From positions 1 through 64,000 of the forward strand of contig NZ_JAINZP010000020.1 in NCBI RefSeq assembly GCF_020166435.1: DNA of 64,000 bases, in the 5' to 3' direction. This document shows, piece after piece, positions 29,092-39,517 of this stretch. The first letter of the stretch is position 1; each line of letters begins with the position of its first letter. The position numbers and the translations under genes are program-made. This DNA comes from Pectobacterium versatile. Its GTDB lineage: Bacteria > Pseudomonadota > Gammaproteobacteria > Enterobacterales > Enterobacteriaceae. The notes under the pieces are model-generated. The model had not been told where the DNA came from. It was given only the letters and a program-made list of their open reading frames with translations, and ran no database searches.

Positions 29092-31266
29092 ATGAAAGGA
29101 GTAACGCTGCTGGCTGGCGTACTGACCGCGTTAATGAGCAGCCAGGCATTCAGTTCCAGCGATGGAGTGTGCGGCTTTTCCGACTCGGAATGTGGCGTGT
29201 CCGCCCTGCCCTATTTGCAGCCGGGCAACGACACGCGTGCTAACCTGATGTTGCTGCAAAGCCGTCTCCACAACATGTCGCTTCCGTTACCCCATCCTTT
29301 GCCCGATCAAACGCGTTCACGTATCGACCCTTTCACAGCCTACCGGGTCATGGGGATTGCAGCCACGGAAGAGGTTCCTTCGTCAGGTTCAGCGGAGGAT
29401 ATCACGGCAGATGCGCCTTACCTTTCGACACTGAATAAAGCGAAGCAGCTTAACCTTCCTTTAGCCGTTCAGGGCACGATCTCCACGTTTTCGCCTGACG
29501 ATAACGAAGGACGCCATATTTCCAATGCGCTCTCCACGCTGGAAGCGTTTTTCGATGTCCTGCTGGCTGACACACAGCTCACCAATGAGCAACGCACGCT
29601 GCTGGCACATCAGCGGGTGAATCTCCTCAACCCGCTGTATACCAAAGAGGCGCTGAACGAGGGTCTTGCAAGTCTGCCGGACGAAGGACATGCCGGCGCA
29701 CTTAATCAGTATCTGTTCGCGGTTCTCGCGTTTTATCAGGGACACTTTGATGAGGCGGAAAGCGGCTTTGAGGTGCTAACGTCCTCATCGCAGCCGTGGG
29801 TGGCGGAAACATCGCGCTATATGTTGATTCGCGTAGCAATCAATAAAGCGATGGAAAACGCGCTTGATGAATACAACATGTTTGATGCCAGTAAAGCCGA
29901 TAAAGCGGCTGCACAGCAGGCCATTCAGCATATTGGCGACTATCTGAAACAGTATCCTGACGGGCAATACATCGAGTCCGCTAACGGGCTGTACCGCCGC
30001 GCTTACTGGATTCTGGACGATGTGAATGCCCTGGCGACAACGTACCAACACGAGCTGAACAACACCACCGACGTCGAAACCCTCCTTGAATTGAGCGACG
30101 AGATCGACAACAAGCTGCTGGAAAATCGGCAGTTCACCAGCGCGCCGGGCAGCCCACCGTTGACGATGGTGCAAGATCTCAAGCGCTTGCGTTCAGATGA
30201 CGGCTGGCTGGCATTACCCGCCTTATCCACTGACGAGCTGGCCGCGCAGAAGCCGCTGTTTGCGCAAGACAACATGCAGGACGCGTTCAGCTACCTTCAG
30301 GCAGCGCAGCTGTTTTATGGTCAAAAAGATTACGCTGCCGTGGTTAACAGCGTTCCCGCAACACAGGCGAACGATCTGACTGATACCGTGCGTTTCAGCC
30401 TGCAAGTCTTACGCGGTCGGGCGCTGGTGCGTCTGGAGCGCTGGGATGAGGCGGAAACGCACTGGCGTCAGCTGTTAACGCGCAATATGGGGTACACGCA
30501 AAATCAGTTCCTGCAACTGGCGCTGGCGGAAACGCTGGTCAAGGCAGGTCATCCAGAGCGGATCTTTGCCGCCGACAGCCCAGTGAAAAATCTGCGTTTC
30601 CGTTCAGCCGTGCTGAAAATTAGCGCCAACGCCGCTCTGTTACGTCAGCAAACAGGCCCGCAGCAAACCCATGAAGAACGGGCTATCGCACTGCATACGT
30701 TGTTAACCAAGTCGCTAACCCACGGTGATTACGCCAGCTATCTCAAAGATGTTCAGTTGAGGAAAGACATTGCGCCGCTAGTCAGCAGTGAAAATCAAAG
30801 CTGGAATCAGGAAGATTTAACAGCATTTGACTGGGACGGCAGCGATACCGAAGAAGACTACCAATGCCCAGCGCTGGGTAGCGTGGTCGAGACGCTGAAT
30901 CAACGCCCCAATGATGCCCGTTCGATTAACTGCCTCGGTGAGTTTTTCCTGCGCACCAATAACAGCGTGGGCTTCGACTGGGGAGAAGGCAGCATGTTGA
31001 GTGGACTCACCAACGCGCCAACGCAGTTCGTCGGCACCGAATATAACCGTTTGGATGGGTATATGCGGGTGATTGCCGACCCGAAAGCGCCGCCGGAAGA
31101 CAAAACCTATGCCCTGTATCGCGCGGTTAACTGCTATGCGCCAAGCGGCTATAACGACTGTGGTCCGCAGGACATCAGCAAGGCAACCCGCAAAGCCTGG
31201 TTTACCCAACTGAAAACCAAGTACAAAGGCAGCGTGTGGGCAGACAAGCTCGATTATTACTGGTAA
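29092..31266 (+). CDS. Exported protein with TPR-like helical repeats, function unknown
   Basis: This 724-residue protein has a signal peptide (MKGVTLLAGVLTALMSSQAFS, cut near residue 21 and shown here by sequence class only). I do not recognise the family. The middle contains helix pairs that look like TPRs (FYQGHFDEAESGFEVL, LERWDEAETHWRQLL). Cysteine pairs occur near the N-terminus (VCGFSDSECG) and C-terminus (CYAPSGYNDCG), consistent with disulfides in the periplasm. It is followed by a DUF3142 gene that overlaps it by 31 bp, so the two are probably co-expressed and may act together. Confidence 0.6.
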   Translation: MKGVTLLAGVLTALMSSQAFSSSDGVCGFSDSECGVSALPYLQPGNDTRANLMLLQSRLHNMSLPLPHPLPDQTRSRIDPFTAYRVMGIAATEEVPSSGSAEDITADAPYLSTLNKAKQLNLPLAVQGTISTFSPDDNEGRHISNALSTLEAFFDVLLADTQLTNEQRTLLAHQRVNLLNPLYTKEALNEGLASLPDEGHAGALNQYLFAVLAFYQGHFDEAESGFEVLTSSSQPWVAETSRYMLIRVAINKAMENALDEYNMFDASKADKAAAQQAIQHIGDYLKQYPDGQYIESANGLYRRAYWILDDVNALATTYQHELNNTTDVETLLELSDEIDNKLLENRQFTSAPGSPPLTMVQDLKRLRSDDGWLALPALSTDELAAQKPLFAQDNMQDAFSYLQAAQLFYGQKDYAAVVNSVPATQANDLTDTVRFSLQVLRGRALVRLERWDEAETHWRQLLTRNMGYTQNQFLQLALAETLVKAGHPERIFAADSPVKNLRFRSAVLKISANAALLRQQTGPQQTHEERAIALHTLLTKSLTHGDYASYLKDVQLRKDIAPLVSSENQSWNQEDLTAFDWDGSDTEEDYQCPALGSVVETLNQRPNDARSINCLGEFFLRTNNSVGFDWGEGSMLSGLTNAPTQFVGTEYNRLDGYMRVIADPKAPPEDKTYALYRAVNCYAPSGYNDCGPQDISKATRKAWFTQLKTKYKGSVWADKLDYYW

Positions 31267-32036
31267 CGCCGTTAATCGTGCTGGCCGGCCTGCTCTCATT
31301 CTGTACGCAGGCCGCTTCCGTTAACGCAATCCCTTCAGCCATCAACACGGCGCACCCCATCGTCGACGCAACACGCTATCAGGATTTCTGGCTGTGGGCG
31401 GCGGTGCGGCCCCAGCCGATTCTGCATCAGGCACAGACGCTGTACCTGCATCAGGGCGAAGTGGCGCGCCGTCAGGGCAAGGTCGTGTTCCTGCGTCAGG
31501 GGATCCCGCCCAGCCAGCTGCGCGTTAACCGCGTCTGGCTGGCTTTCCGCATGACCACGCTGGAGCTTTCCGATCGCCACCTGAACCGGATACTAAAGTT
31601 ACGGGAAAAGTGGCAGCGTCAGGGGAATCAAGTTGCTGGGATTCAGATCGATTTTGACGCGAAAAGCTATCAATTGGCAGGCTATGTCGCGTTTCTGACG
31701 CAATTACGCGAGCGTTTACCCGAAGATTGTCAGCTCAGTATTACGGGGCTGCTCGACTGGTCGAAAACTGGTGATGTTGCGGCGTTGAACCGCTTACAAG
31801 GCAAGCTGGATGAAGTGGTGGTGCAAACCTATCAGGGTCGCAGCACCATTACCAACTACGCCGAGTACCTGCCCGCGCTGATGAAGCTGACCCTGCCTTT
31901 CCGAGTCGGGCTGGTACAACACGGCAAGTGGGAACCGCAGTGGCAGCAGCGCCTTGCCACTTCACCGTATTATCGCGGGGAAGTGGTGTTTCTGGTGAAT
32001 CCGCCCCTGAAAAAATCCGCCACCGGCAGATTGTAG
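31236..32036 (+). CDS. DUF3142 domain protein, probably exported
   Basis: The 266-residue product begins at a GTG inside the end of the preceding gene and has an N-terminal hydrophobic stretch (LLLVTPLIVLAGLLSF) ending near CTQAA, compatible with a signal peptide or lipoprotein-like anchor. The body has VWLAFRMTTLELS, AGIQIDFDAKSYQ with an acidic pair on a predicted barrel strand, and LDEVVVQTYQGRST, typical of DUF3142. The fold suggests a glycoside-hydrolase-like barrel; the substrate is unknown. Confidence 0.65.
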   Translation: MGRQARLLLVTPLIVLAGLLSFCTQAASVNAIPSAINTAHPIVDATRYQDFWLWAAVRPQPILHQAQTLYLHQGEVARRQGKVVFLRQGIPPSQLRVNRVWLAFRMTTLELSDRHLNRILKLREKWQRQGNQVAGIQIDFDAKSYQLAGYVAFLTQLRERLPEDCQLSITGLLDWSKTGDVAALNRLQGKLDEVVVQTYQGRSTITNYAEYLPALMKLTLPFRVGLVQHGKWEPQWQQRLATSPYYRGEVVFLVNPPLKKSATGRL

Positions 32037-32051
32037 CAAGGTAAGCTATGG

Positions 32052-32516
32052 CTACAGGCAACCACCGAAGCCATTTTGCCGCCAGGCTTCATAGCTGATA
32101 ATCGCCACGGCATTCGACAGATTCAGGCTACGGTTATTAGACTGCATGGGAATGCGGATACGGAAATCCGACTCAAAGCCGTTACGAATCTCGTCTGGCA
32201 GGCCGGACGTTTCCGATCCAAACAGCAATACATCACCTGGCTGGTAGCTCGGTTGGTCATACGGGCGGCTGCCTTTGGTGGTACAGGCGAAGATACGTTT
32301 GCCGGGAATCGCAGCCAGAAAATCCTGATAGTTTTTATGACGGCTGACGTTCGCCAGATCGTGATAATCCAGTCCCGCACGGCGCAGCTTTTTCTCTTCA
32401 AAATCAAAACCCAGCGGTTCAATCAAATGAAGCGTACAGCCGTTGTTGGCCGCCAGTCGGATAATATTGCCAGTGTTCGGTGCAATTTGAGGCTCATAGA
32501 GCGCGATATGGAACAT
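32052..32516 (-). CDS. trmL: tRNA (cytidine/uridine-34-2'-O)-methyltransferase TrmL
   Basis: TrmL methylates the wobble ribose of tRNA-Leu isoacceptors with S-adenosylmethionine. The 154-residue SPOUT protein shows [13 protein letters not shown] (motif 1), [11 protein letters not shown] (motif 2) and [19 protein letters not shown] (motif 3, trefoil knot), as in E. coli YibK. It converges with the DUF3142 gene and has 15 bp between the stops. Confidence 0.95.
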   Translation of the reverse strand: MFHIALYEPQIAPNTGNIIRLAANNGCTLHLIEPLGFDFEEKKLRRAGLDYHDLANVSRHKNYQDFLAAIPGKRIFACTTKGSRPYDQPSYQPGDVLLFGSETSGLPDEIRNGFESDFRIRIPMQSNNRSLNLSNAVAIISYEAWRQNGFGGCL

Positions 32517-32628
32517 GAGATAGCGTCAACCACGAAGAAAAATTCCGCCGCAGTATAACGCATTCCCACAGGGCAGCCCAAAACCTGTGCACGCAGGATT
32601 GCGGATTACTCTGTACTTATGCCAGTCG

Positions 32629-32717
32629 CTTAAGAACCGAGATACACGGAGCGACCACGGGGCGAGGTATCCCTGCGGGAACCTCATCCCCGTGTTTCTC
32701 CTAAAAATGAGCTTAAG
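32629..32717. repeat. 89-bp intergenic hairpin repeat, copy B
   Basis: It starts and ends CTTAAG and has the core stem CACGGGG/CCCCGTG around GAGGT...ACCTC and TCCCTGCGGGA. It is nearly identical to 19815-19903 and has compensatory changes in the stem. It lies in the 447-bp gene-free stretch upstream of trmL, about 100 bp before an ERIC. Confidence 0.75.
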
Positions 32718-32819
32718 TAATCGACATCTGCTTACTCTGCACGACGTTTTCATCCGCAGCGATTACACTTAAGTGAATACATCAGGATAATGTGCTGATG
32801 AAAACACGATGCGGGCATG

Positions 32820-32946
32820 TATACCCTAAATAATTCGAGTTGCGTGAAGGCGGCAACCGGGCGAATCCCCAGGAGCTTACTCAGGTAAGTGACTGGGGTG
32901 AGTAAGGGCGGCCAACGCACAAGCAGCTTGAAGTATGACGGGTATA
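32820..32946. repeat. ERIC (IRU) repeat, full length
   Basis: The element is exactly 127 bp with TATACCC and GGGTATA ends. The internal segments GAATCCCCAGGAGCTTAC and AAGTGACTGGGGTGAG are the two classical ERIC primer regions. It ends 17 bp before the ATG of the Q-rich gene, so its hairpin is probably in that gene's leader. Confidence 0.95.
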
Positions 32947-32963
32947 GCCTGCGTGGAGGTTTA

Positions 32964-33260
32964 ATGAAACACCCTAAGACACTATTGGCCTGTGCAGCCC
33001 TGCTCAGCCTACCGCTTCTGGCGAGTGCCAATACGCCGCAAGCACCCACGCCTCAACAGCAGTTTGAGAGCGGCATAAGCAGCCAGAAACAGTTGCAGCA
33101 AAATATGCAGCAGAACCAGAAATTACAGCAACAGCAGCTAAATAATCAGCTCCAGCAGCGCAACCAGCAGTTGCAGCAACAGCGCCAGCAGCAGCTACAA
33201 CAGGATTTACAGCGGTCACAGAGAACCACTCCGCCGCCGCCAATTAAGCAGAATCCCTGA
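32964..33260 (+). CDS. Small Gln-rich exported protein (DUF2756/YhhA-like)
   Basis: The 98-residue product has a signal peptide (MKHPKTLLACAALLSLPLLA, cut near ASA). The mature part is dominated by glutamine (QQLNNQLQQRNQQLQQQRQQ) and would be an extended or coiled-coil helix ending in a proline-rich tail. The ATG at 32964 has GGAGG at good spacing; longer in-frame starts lie inside the ERIC. E. coli yhhA, also Q-rich and exported, sits beside ugpQ, so synteny supports the family. The function is unknown. Confidence 0.7.
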   Translation: MKHPKTLLACAALLSLPLLASANTPQAPTPQQQFESGISSQKQLQQNMQQNQKLQQQQLNNQLQQRNQQLQQQRQQQLQQDLQRSQRTTPPPPIKQNP

Positions 33261-33273
33261 TGCGATGATGGCC

Positions 33274-34230
33274 TTATAGCCGCACACCCATCAGCGTTAA
33301 AATCAACGGCGTGGTTAACGCCGCCATCGCCGTTGATAACAGCAGGCTTGATGCCACCGGGCCGCCCAGCACATCGAACTGACGCGACATCAGATAGACG
33401 TTGACGCCCACCGCCATCGACCCCAGCAGCACAACTGCTCGCGTTTCCATTTCCGGCAGGCCGAGCGCGATAGCAATCCCCCAGATCACCAGCGGCTGTA
33501 CCAGCAGTTTGATCGTACAAATCGCTGTGCTGATCTGCCAACCGTCACGCACGCGGTATTCCGCCAGCCCCATTCCCAGCGCTACCAGCGATAGCGGTGC
33601 AGCAATCTGCCCCAGCATGGCCAGCGGTTGGTCAACATACGACGGCAGCGGCAGGCCCGTCAGGCTAAATAAGGTCCCGGACAGAATGCCGATGATCAGC
33701 GGGTTCTTCAGCACGCCCAGCGCGGTTTTGGTAAAGCCCTGTAGCGACAGCGCCCCGTTACGCGCCCATTCCACCGACACCGTCACCAGCGTCCACAAAA
33801 TAAGCCCGTTAAACACCACCACCAGCGCGACCGACGGGATCGCCTCTTCGCCCAGCATCAGCGTGGCAATCGGCAGCCCCAGCATCACGTTGTTGGAGAA
33901 GATGCCGCTCAACGCAAACAGCGAGCCAGAGACACCATCAAGATGAAAGATTTTGCGCGCCACGATGCGGCCCAGAACAAACACCAGCAAACAGCCACCA
34001 AAAAAGGCGATCAGCAGTCGGGCATCTACCACCGGACGTTTGGAAAAATCCGACATCAGGCGGAATAGCATGGCGGGCATAGCGACGGAGAAGACAAAGC
34101 GCGTCATGCCATCGGTAACGGTGGTCGGCCATTTACCGTAGCGAATCAGGCTATAGCCGAGCGCGATAAGAACAAAGAGGGGTAACGATAGAAAAATCTG
34201 GTGCCAAAGCGAAACAATAAATGCGGGCAT
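33274..34230 (-). CDS. AEC-family transporter
   Basis: This 318-residue inner-membrane protein has about ten hydrophobic segments and resembles the auxin-efflux-carrier family. Features are FVFSVAMPAMLFRLM near the N-terminus, the break FSNNVMLGLPIA, and SLVALGMGLAE in the C-terminal half. Bacterial members carry malonate, malate or similar acids; the substrate cannot be read from the sequence. It converges with the Q-rich gene and has an ERIC in its upstream gap. Confidence 0.8.
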   Translation of the reverse strand: MPAFIVSLWHQIFLSLPLFVLIALGYSLIRYGKWPTTVTDGMTRFVFSVAMPAMLFRLMSDFSKRPVVDARLLIAFFGGCLLVFVLGRIVARKIFHLDGVSGSLFALSGIFSNNVMLGLPIATLMLGEEAIPSVALVVVFNGLILWTLVTVSVEWARNGALSLQGFTKTALGVLKNPLIIGILSGTLFSLTGLPLPSYVDQPLAMLGQIAAPLSLVALGMGLAEYRVRDGWQISTAICTIKLLVQPLVIWGIAIALGLPEMETRAVVLLGSMAVGVNVYLMSRQFDVLGGPVASSLLLSTAMAALTTPLILTLMGVRL

Positions 34231-34299
34231 GAAGCCACTTCCTTATTACCGGCACCAAGTCAGAAAGAGGATCCGCCGCAATCAAAGATAATACGGAGG

Positions 34300-34425
34300 T
34301 ATACCCTAAATAATTCGAGTTGCGTGAAGGCGGCAACCGCGTGAATCCCCAGGAGCTTACTCAGGTAAGTGACTGGGTGAGCAAGGGAAGCCAACGCACA
34401 AGCAGCTTGAAGTATGACGGGTATA
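34300..34425. repeat. ERIC (IRU) repeat
   Basis: This is a 126-bp copy with TATACCC/GGGTATA ends and the same internal GAATCCCCAGGAGCTTAC segment as the copy at 32820. One G is missing from the GACTGGGGTGAG arm. It lies 11 bp after the ugpQ stop, between ugpQ and the AEC gene, and may act as an operon-end hairpin. Confidence 0.95.
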
Positions 34426-34436
34426 ATAGGCAGACC

Positions 34437-35186
34437 TCAGCCGGTCGCGAAGTTAGCCCCGATTAAATCTATCCGGTCAGTACAGATACAGTCAACGCCC
34501 CAATCCAGCAAAGTTTGCGCGCGATCGGGTTGGTTGACGGTATAAACCAGAATGCGCAAACCCGCAGCTTTCAGATCCGCGACGCGTTCTGCCGTCAGCA
34601 GTTTGTGATTCAGGTGAATGGACACGCATCCCAAACGCTGCGTTAACGCCAGCCAGTCCTCTTCCCACTCATCCAACAGCAGCCCGCGCGGCAGTTCCGG
34701 TGCGGCCTGCTGCGCCGCTTCAAGCGCATCAATAGAGAATGATGACAGCAGCGGCGCGACCGGATGATCGGCCCACAGTTGGCGCGCTGCCAGCGCAATC
34801 ACCCGTCCGGTTTCTGTTTCATATCCGGTGGTGGGTTTAATTTCGATGTTGGCCGCCATGCCGTACTGCACACAGCGTTTTGCTACTTCCGATAGCAGCG
34901 GCAGGCGTTCACCGACAAATTTATGACCGTACCAACCGCCGACATCCAGCCCGACCAGCTTGTCCCACGGCAGTTCCCCGGCAATACCCCAGCCGTTGCT
35001 GGTGCGCTCAAGCGTGTCGTCGTGTAGGAGGAAAATCTGGTCGTCCTGCGACAGCTTGGCGTCAAATTCGATCATCTTGTGACCGAGGCTCGCGCCGACA
35101 TCAATCGCCGCCAGCGTATTTTCCGGTGCCAGTGAACCGCCGCCGCGATGGGCGACAATGCTCGGGTAAGGCCAGAGTGTTTCCAT
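34437..35186 (-). CDS. ugpQ: Cytoplasmic glycerophosphodiester phosphodiesterase
   Basis: UgpQ hydrolyses glycerophosphodiesters to glycerol-3-phosphate and an alcohol. The 249 residues include [16 protein letters not shown] (catalytic His with the following Arg, and the Glu-Asn pair), [24 protein letters not shown] and ANIEIKPT. No signal peptide is present, unlike GlpQ. Its start overlaps the ugpC stop by one base (TAATG), so it is the last gene of ugpBAECQ. Confidence 0.96.
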   Translation of the reverse strand: METLWPYPSIVAHRGGGSLAPENTLAAIDVGASLGHKMIEFDAKLSQDDQIFLLHDDTLERTSNGWGIAGELPWDKLVGLDVGGWYGHKFVGERLPLLSEVAKRCVQYGMAANIEIKPTTGYETETGRVIALAARQLWADHPVAPLLSSFSIDALEAAQQAAPELPRGLLLDEWEEDWLALTQRLGCVSIHLNHKLLTAERVADLKAAGLRILVYTVNQPDRAQTLLDWGVDCICTDRIDLIGANFATG

Positions 35187-36259
35187 TATTCCATCCGTAA
35201 TCCGCTTTGCGAATCAAACAGGTGCCATGATGACGTCGGTAAGTGTAGCCAGAGCGTCGAGCCAATCGCAGGACAGTGCTCATAAGAGAGCCGCGCAATC
35301 ACATTCTGCCCGCCCCACTTGCCGTGCGCTAAGTTATCCGCGCCCAGCAGTTCGAGTGTTGAAATCTGCAACGGGATACCGCCGGTTTCGCTCGTCGCCA
35401 GCTGAATATGCTCTGGTCGAACCCCCAGCGTCAATGCTTTACCGCGCCATTGCGGCTTCGGTTCAGGCAGTGCCAGCGCGATGTCGCCATCGATTTCAAA
35501 GCGGCAACCGTCATCGCTAATGCGACCTGACCACAGGTTCATGGCCGGTGAGCCAATAAAGCTGGCCACAAACAGCGATGCCGGGCGGCGATAAATATCA
35601 GCCGGTGCGCCGATTTGTTCAGCGATCCCTTTGTTCATCACGATGACGCGCTGCGCCAGCGTCATCGCCTCAACCTGATCGTGCGTGACGTACAGGCTGG
35701 TAGTTTTCAGGCGCTGGTGCAGTTGCTGTAATTCGAGCCGCATCTGTACGCGCAGTTTGGCATCCAGATTCGACAACGGTTCATCGAACAGGAACACCGC
35801 CGGTTCACGCACAATCGCCCGCCCCATCGCCACGCGCTGACGCTGGCCGCCCGATAGTTCACGCGGCTTGCGTTGCAGCAGCGGCATCAGTTCCAGAATT
35901 CGCGCCGCATCTTCCACGCGCTCGCGGATCTGCGCCTTGCCGAAGCCACGGATTTTCAGGCCGTAAGCCATATTGTCGAACACGTTCATATGGGGATAAA
36001 GCGCATAGTTCTGGAACACCATCGCAATACCGCGATCTTTCGGTTCCAGATTGGTGACCCGCTGGTTATCAATGTAGATATCGCCGCTGGTGGTGCGTTC
36101 GAGGCCTGCCACCATACGCAGCAGCGTCGATTTGCCGCAGCCTGACGGCCCGACCATCACGACGAACTCGCCGTCAGCGACGTCCAGATCGATAGGTTGG
36201 ATAATCTGTGTTTTGCCATCGTAAGACTTGGTGACGGCCTGAAGTTTTAAACATGCCAT
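35186..36259 (-). CDS. ugpC: sn-glycerol-3-phosphate ABC transporter ATPase
   Basis: UgpC powers uptake of glycerol-3-phosphate and glycerophosphodiesters. The 357-residue protein has Walker [10 protein letters not shown], the signature LSGGQRQRV, Walker [13 protein letters not shown] and the switch His in [13 protein letters not shown]-terminal MalK-like regulatory domain follows. It lies 25 bp after ugpE and overlaps ugpQ. Confidence 0.96.
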   Translation of the reverse strand: MACLKLQAVTKSYDGKTQIIQPIDLDVADGEFVVMVGPSGCGKSTLLRMVAGLERTTSGDIYIDNQRVTNLEPKDRGIAMVFQNYALYPHMNVFDNMAYGLKIRGFGKAQIRERVEDAARILELMPLLQRKPRELSGGQRQRVAMGRAIVREPAVFLFDEPLSNLDAKLRVQMRLELQQLHQRLKTTSLYVTHDQVEAMTLAQRVIVMNKGIAEQIGAPADIYRRPASLFVASFIGSPAMNLWSGRISDDGCRFEIDGDIALALPEPKPQWRGKALTLGVRPEHIQLATSETGGIPLQISTLELLGADNLAHGKWGGQNVIARLSYEHCPAIGSTLWLHLPTSSWHLFDSQSGLRME

Positions 36260-36284
36260 AAGCGTTTCCGAAATTCGTCTCGAT

Positions 36285-37130
36285 TTATTTTTCGCTGTCG
36301 ACCAGACCGCGAACGAACCAGCGCTGCATCAGTAGTACCACCAGCAGCGGCGGCAGCATGGTCAGCAGCATCGCGGCCATCACCTGATTCCACTGGGTCG
36401 CGCCATCACCGGAGGCAATCATGCTTTTAATCCCAGCGACCGCAGTACCCAGACTGGCATCGCTGACAATCAGCAGCGGCCACAGGTACTGGTTCCAGCC
36501 GTAGATGAACGTGATCACGAACAGCGCGGCCAGATTGGTCTTCGACAGCGGTAGCACCATGTCAAAGAAGAAACGCATCGGGCTGGCACCGTCGATACGC
36601 GCCGCTTCCATCAGCTCATCCGGCAGCGTCATAAAGAACTGGCGGAACAGGAAGGTTGCTGTCGCCGAGGCCATCAGCGGCAGCGTTAAACCGGTGTAGC
36701 TGTCCATCATGTCCAGCCGCGCGATCACTTCCACGGTTGGGAAAATACGCACTTCCACTGGCAGCATCAGCGTCAGGAAAATCATCCAGAAGAACAGGTT
36801 GCGCAGCGGAAAACGGAAATAGACGATGGCGTAAGCGGACAGAATCGATACGGTAATTTTGCCCACCGTGATCGCCAGCGCCATCACGAAGCTGTTAAGC
36901 AGCATCAACCCGAACGGCGTGGTGTTGTTGCCCGCGCCGTGCAGCCAGATATAACGCAGGTTTTCCCACAGGTGAGAACCGGGGATGAGCGTCATCGGAG
37001 CCTGAAAGACTTCCTGATTATCCAGCGTGGCAGCGACAAACCCCACGTACAGCGGAAACAAGACGGCGAGAATGCCGACGATCAGCATGACGTGGCTGAA
37101 AATATCTAACCCGCGACGATTCTCAATCAT
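36285..37130 (-). CDS. ugpE: sn-glycerol-3-phosphate ABC transporter permease
   Basis: This inner-membrane permease has 281 residues and six membrane segments. The EAA loop that contacts UgpC reads [23 protein letters not shown] (about 190-210, shown in part). The start [13 protein letters not shown] resembles E. coli UgpE. It follows ugpA by 30 bp. Confidence 0.95.
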   Translation of the reverse strand: MIENRRGLDIFSHVMLIVGILAVLFPLYVGFVAATLDNQEVFQAPMTLIPGSHLWENLRYIWLHGAGNNTTPFGLMLLNSFVMALAITVGKITVSILSAYAIVYFRFPLRNLFFWMIFLTLMLPVEVRIFPTVEVIARLDMMDSYTGLTLPLMASATATFLFRQFFMTLPDELMEAARIDGASPMRFFFDMVLPLSKTNLAALFVITFIYGWNQYLWPLLIVSDASLGTAVAGIKSMIASGDGATQWNQVMAAMLLTMLPPLLVVLLMQRWFVRGLVDSEK

Positions 37131-37160
37131 TGGCTGTTGACCTTAGTAGATAGCGTTGCT

Positions 37161-38048
37161 TCATTGATAATTCACCTTCCGTTCAACAAAGCGGAACTGA
37201 ATCACGGTCAGCCCGATAACCAACAGCATCAGTATCACCGACTGCGCCGCTGAACTGGACAGATCCAGCCCTGCGAAACCCTCGCGATAAATTTTGTAGA
37301 TCAGCGTAGTCGTCGACTGCACTGGCCCACCGGCCGTCGCAGCATCAATAATCGGGAAGGTATCGAAAAAGGCATACACCAGATTCACGACCAGCAGGAA
37401 GAAACTCACCGGCGAGATCATCGGCAGTACCAGATTGAAGAAGCGCCGTACGGGGCCAGAGCCATCAATCGCCCCTGCTTCCACCAGCGAACGGGGAATG
37501 GATTGCAGCGCGGCGAGGAAGAACAGGAAGTTATAGCTAATCTGTTTCCAGACCGACGCCAGTACGACTAAAAACATCGCCTGACCGCTGTGCTGCGCGT
37601 GGTTCCACGTATAGCCCAGCAGCCCGAGAAAGTGGGTGATCAGCCCCAGACCGGGGTTAAACAGGAACATCCATAGCACGGCCGCGACGGCGGGGGCCAC
37701 GGCATATGGCAGGATGATCAACGTCTGATACAGGCGGCTAGCACGAATCACGTAGTCCACCAGCGCGGCCAGAAAGAGTGAAATCAGCATGCCAAACCCT
37801 GCCACCAGAAAACTGAATATCAGCGTGGTGTAAAACGAATCGAGGTAGTAAGGGTTATTGAACAGCTGTCTGAAGTTTTCCATGCCGACAAATTCGCTGG
37901 ATAGTCCAAACGGATCCAGATTCTGCACCGAATACCACAGCGCCTGACCAGCAGGCCAGATAAAGAAAATCACGGTAATCAGCAGTTGGGGCAACACCAG
38001 CACATAGGGCAACCAGCTGCTACGAAAAACGGGGCGGGATGATGTCAT
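37161..38048 (-). CDS. ugpA: sn-glycerol-3-phosphate ABC transporter permease
   Basis: This permease is UgpE's partner and has six membrane segments. Its EAA loop reads [16 protein letters not shown]. An upstream in-frame Met exists at 38060, but the inner start [15 protein letters not shown] aligns with E. coli UgpA and gives 295 residues. It lies 72 bp after ugpB. Confidence 0.95.
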   Translation of the reverse strand: MTSSRPVFRSSWLPYVLVLPQLLITVIFFIWPAGQALWYSVQNLDPFGLSSEFVGMENFRQLFNNPYYLDSFYTTLIFSFLVAGFGMLISLFLAALVDYVIRASRLYQTLIILPYAVAPAVAAVLWMFLFNPGLGLITHFLGLLGYTWNHAQHSGQAMFLVVLASVWKQISYNFLFFLAALQSIPRSLVEAGAIDGSGPVRRFFNLVLPMISPVSFFLLVVNLVYAFFDTFPIIDAATAGGPVQSTTTLIYKIYREGFAGLDLSSSAAQSVILMLLVIGLTVIQFRFVERKVNYQ

Positions 38049-38120
38049 GCGGTAACTCATTGCAAACAGAAAAGAAGCAGGCCGATTCCCTTCGGCCCGA
38101 TATTACTCGACAAAAATGTA

Positions 38121-39455
38121 TTACTTCGTCGACTGCTCGAAGCGACGCAGCAGCGCGTTACCGCGTTCTACCGCGCTATCCAACGCCTGCTGTGGCGTCT
38201 TCTTACCTGTCCATACGCTTTCTAATTCTTCATCCACAACGGTACGAATTTGCGGCATGTTGCCCAAACGCAGACCTTTGGTGAACGGCAATGGTGGCTT
38301 GTTCAACATCTGACGCGTAGCGATATCCGCACCAGGGTTTTTCTCATAGAAGCCCTGCTTCTGCGTCAGTTCGTACGCCGCAGTAGTGATTGGCAGGTAA
38401 CCAGTTTTCTGGTGCCATTCAGCCGCATTTTCTGGCTCGGCGAGGAACTTCATAAACTCAGCAACGCCTTTGTAGGTCGCGGCATCTTTACCGCCCATCA
38501 CCCACAGGCTGGCTCCGCCGATAATGGCGTTCTGCGGCGCGCCTTTCGCATCAGCGTCATACGGCATCATGCCAACACCGTAGTTGAACTTGGCATGTTC
38601 GCGAATATTCGCCAGCGAACCGGAAGAGGCCGTGGTGATAGCGCAATCGCCGTTGTAGAACTTCTCGGTCGGCTCATCCTTACGCCCGAAATAGGTGAAG
38701 TCACCCTTCTTGTTCATGTCCTGCAACAGCTGGATATGTTTGACCTGCGTTGGCTTGTTGAATTCCAGCACGGCATCGGTGCCGTCAAAGCCGTTGTTCT
38801 TGCTCGCAACTGGCAGACCATGCCAGGCGCTGAAGTTTTCAATCTGAATCCAGCCCTGCCAGCCGCTGGCGTAGCCGCACTTCATCCCAGCAGCACGCAG
38901 TTTGGCGGTGTACTCAGCCATCTGCTGCCAGGTTTTCGGTGGTTGCTCAGGGTCTAAACCGGCTTTCTTGAAGGCATCTTTGTTGTAGTACAGCACCGGC
39001 GTGGAGCTGTTAAACGGCTGCGACAGCAGGTGACCGCTCTTCGCATCGGTGTAATAACCAGAGACAGTCGGCACAAATACCGACTCATCGAAATTAATGC
39101 CTGACTCTTTGAAGACTTCATAGACTGGCTTGATGGCTTTACTTGCCATCATGGTCGCCGTACCGACTTCATAGACCTGCAAAATGGCGGGCGCATTCCC
39201 CGCGCGGTAGGCCGCAATCCCGGCAGCCAGATTCTGTTCGTAGTTGCCTTTGTAGACCGGCACAATTTTTACATCGCTGTGCGCTTTGTTAAAGCGGTCA
39301 GCCAAAGAATTCACTTCTTTCCCTAATTCGCCTTCCATGGAGTGCCAGAAAGGAATTTCTGTCGCGGCCTGCGCACTGGCGCTCATCAGCGCTAATGCCA
39401 CACACGCCGCGGCGGTGCGAATAGCATGTGTTTTACGAATTGTGTTGTTGAACAT
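38121..39455 (-). CDS. ugpB: sn-glycerol-3-phosphate periplasmic binding protein
   Basis: UgpB captures glycerol-3-phosphate and glycerophosphodiesters in the periplasm. The ATG at 39455 has GGAG 6 bp upstream; an in-frame Met at 39470 is less likely. The signal peptide ends near ASAQA. The mature start [17 protein letters not shown] is characteristic of UgpB. It has 444 residues against 438 in E. coli. It is the first gene of the operon and is preceded by two Pho-box-like repeats. Confidence 0.96.
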   Translation of the reverse strand: MFNNTIRKTHAIRTAAACVALALMSASAQAATEIPFWHSMEGELGKEVNSLADRFNKAHSDVKIVPVYKGNYEQNLAAGIAAYRAGNAPAILQVYEVGTATMMASKAIKPVYEVFKESGINFDESVFVPTVSGYYTDAKSGHLLSQPFNSSTPVLYYNKDAFKKAGLDPEQPPKTWQQMAEYTAKLRAAGMKCGYASGWQGWIQIENFSAWHGLPVASKNNGFDGTDAVLEFNKPTQVKHIQLLQDMNKKGDFTYFGRKDEPTEKFYNGDCAITTASSGSLANIREHAKFNYGVGMMPYDADAKGAPQNAIIGGASLWVMGGKDAATYKGVAEFMKFLAEPENAAEWHQKTGYLPITTAAYELTQKQGFYEKNPGADIATRQMLNKPPLPFTKGLRLGNMPQIRTVVDEELESVWTGKKTPQQALDSAVERGNALLRRFEQSTK

Positions 39456-39517
39456 GCCTGTCTCCTGCAATCAATTAAATGCGCCATCATTACGGCGTTT
39501 TTTATGCGAAGGTAAAC

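Noticed and set aside
31236-31266. Possible frameshift joining the 724-residue protein and the DUF3142 protein
   Set aside because: The second product has its own hydrophobic signal-like start, and the first ends naturally. A coupled overlap is simpler.
33401-33946. 181-residue Ser/Thr/Pro-rich ORF antisense to the AEC transporter
   Set aside because: It is a shadow of the membrane-protein gene and has no ribosome site or domain.
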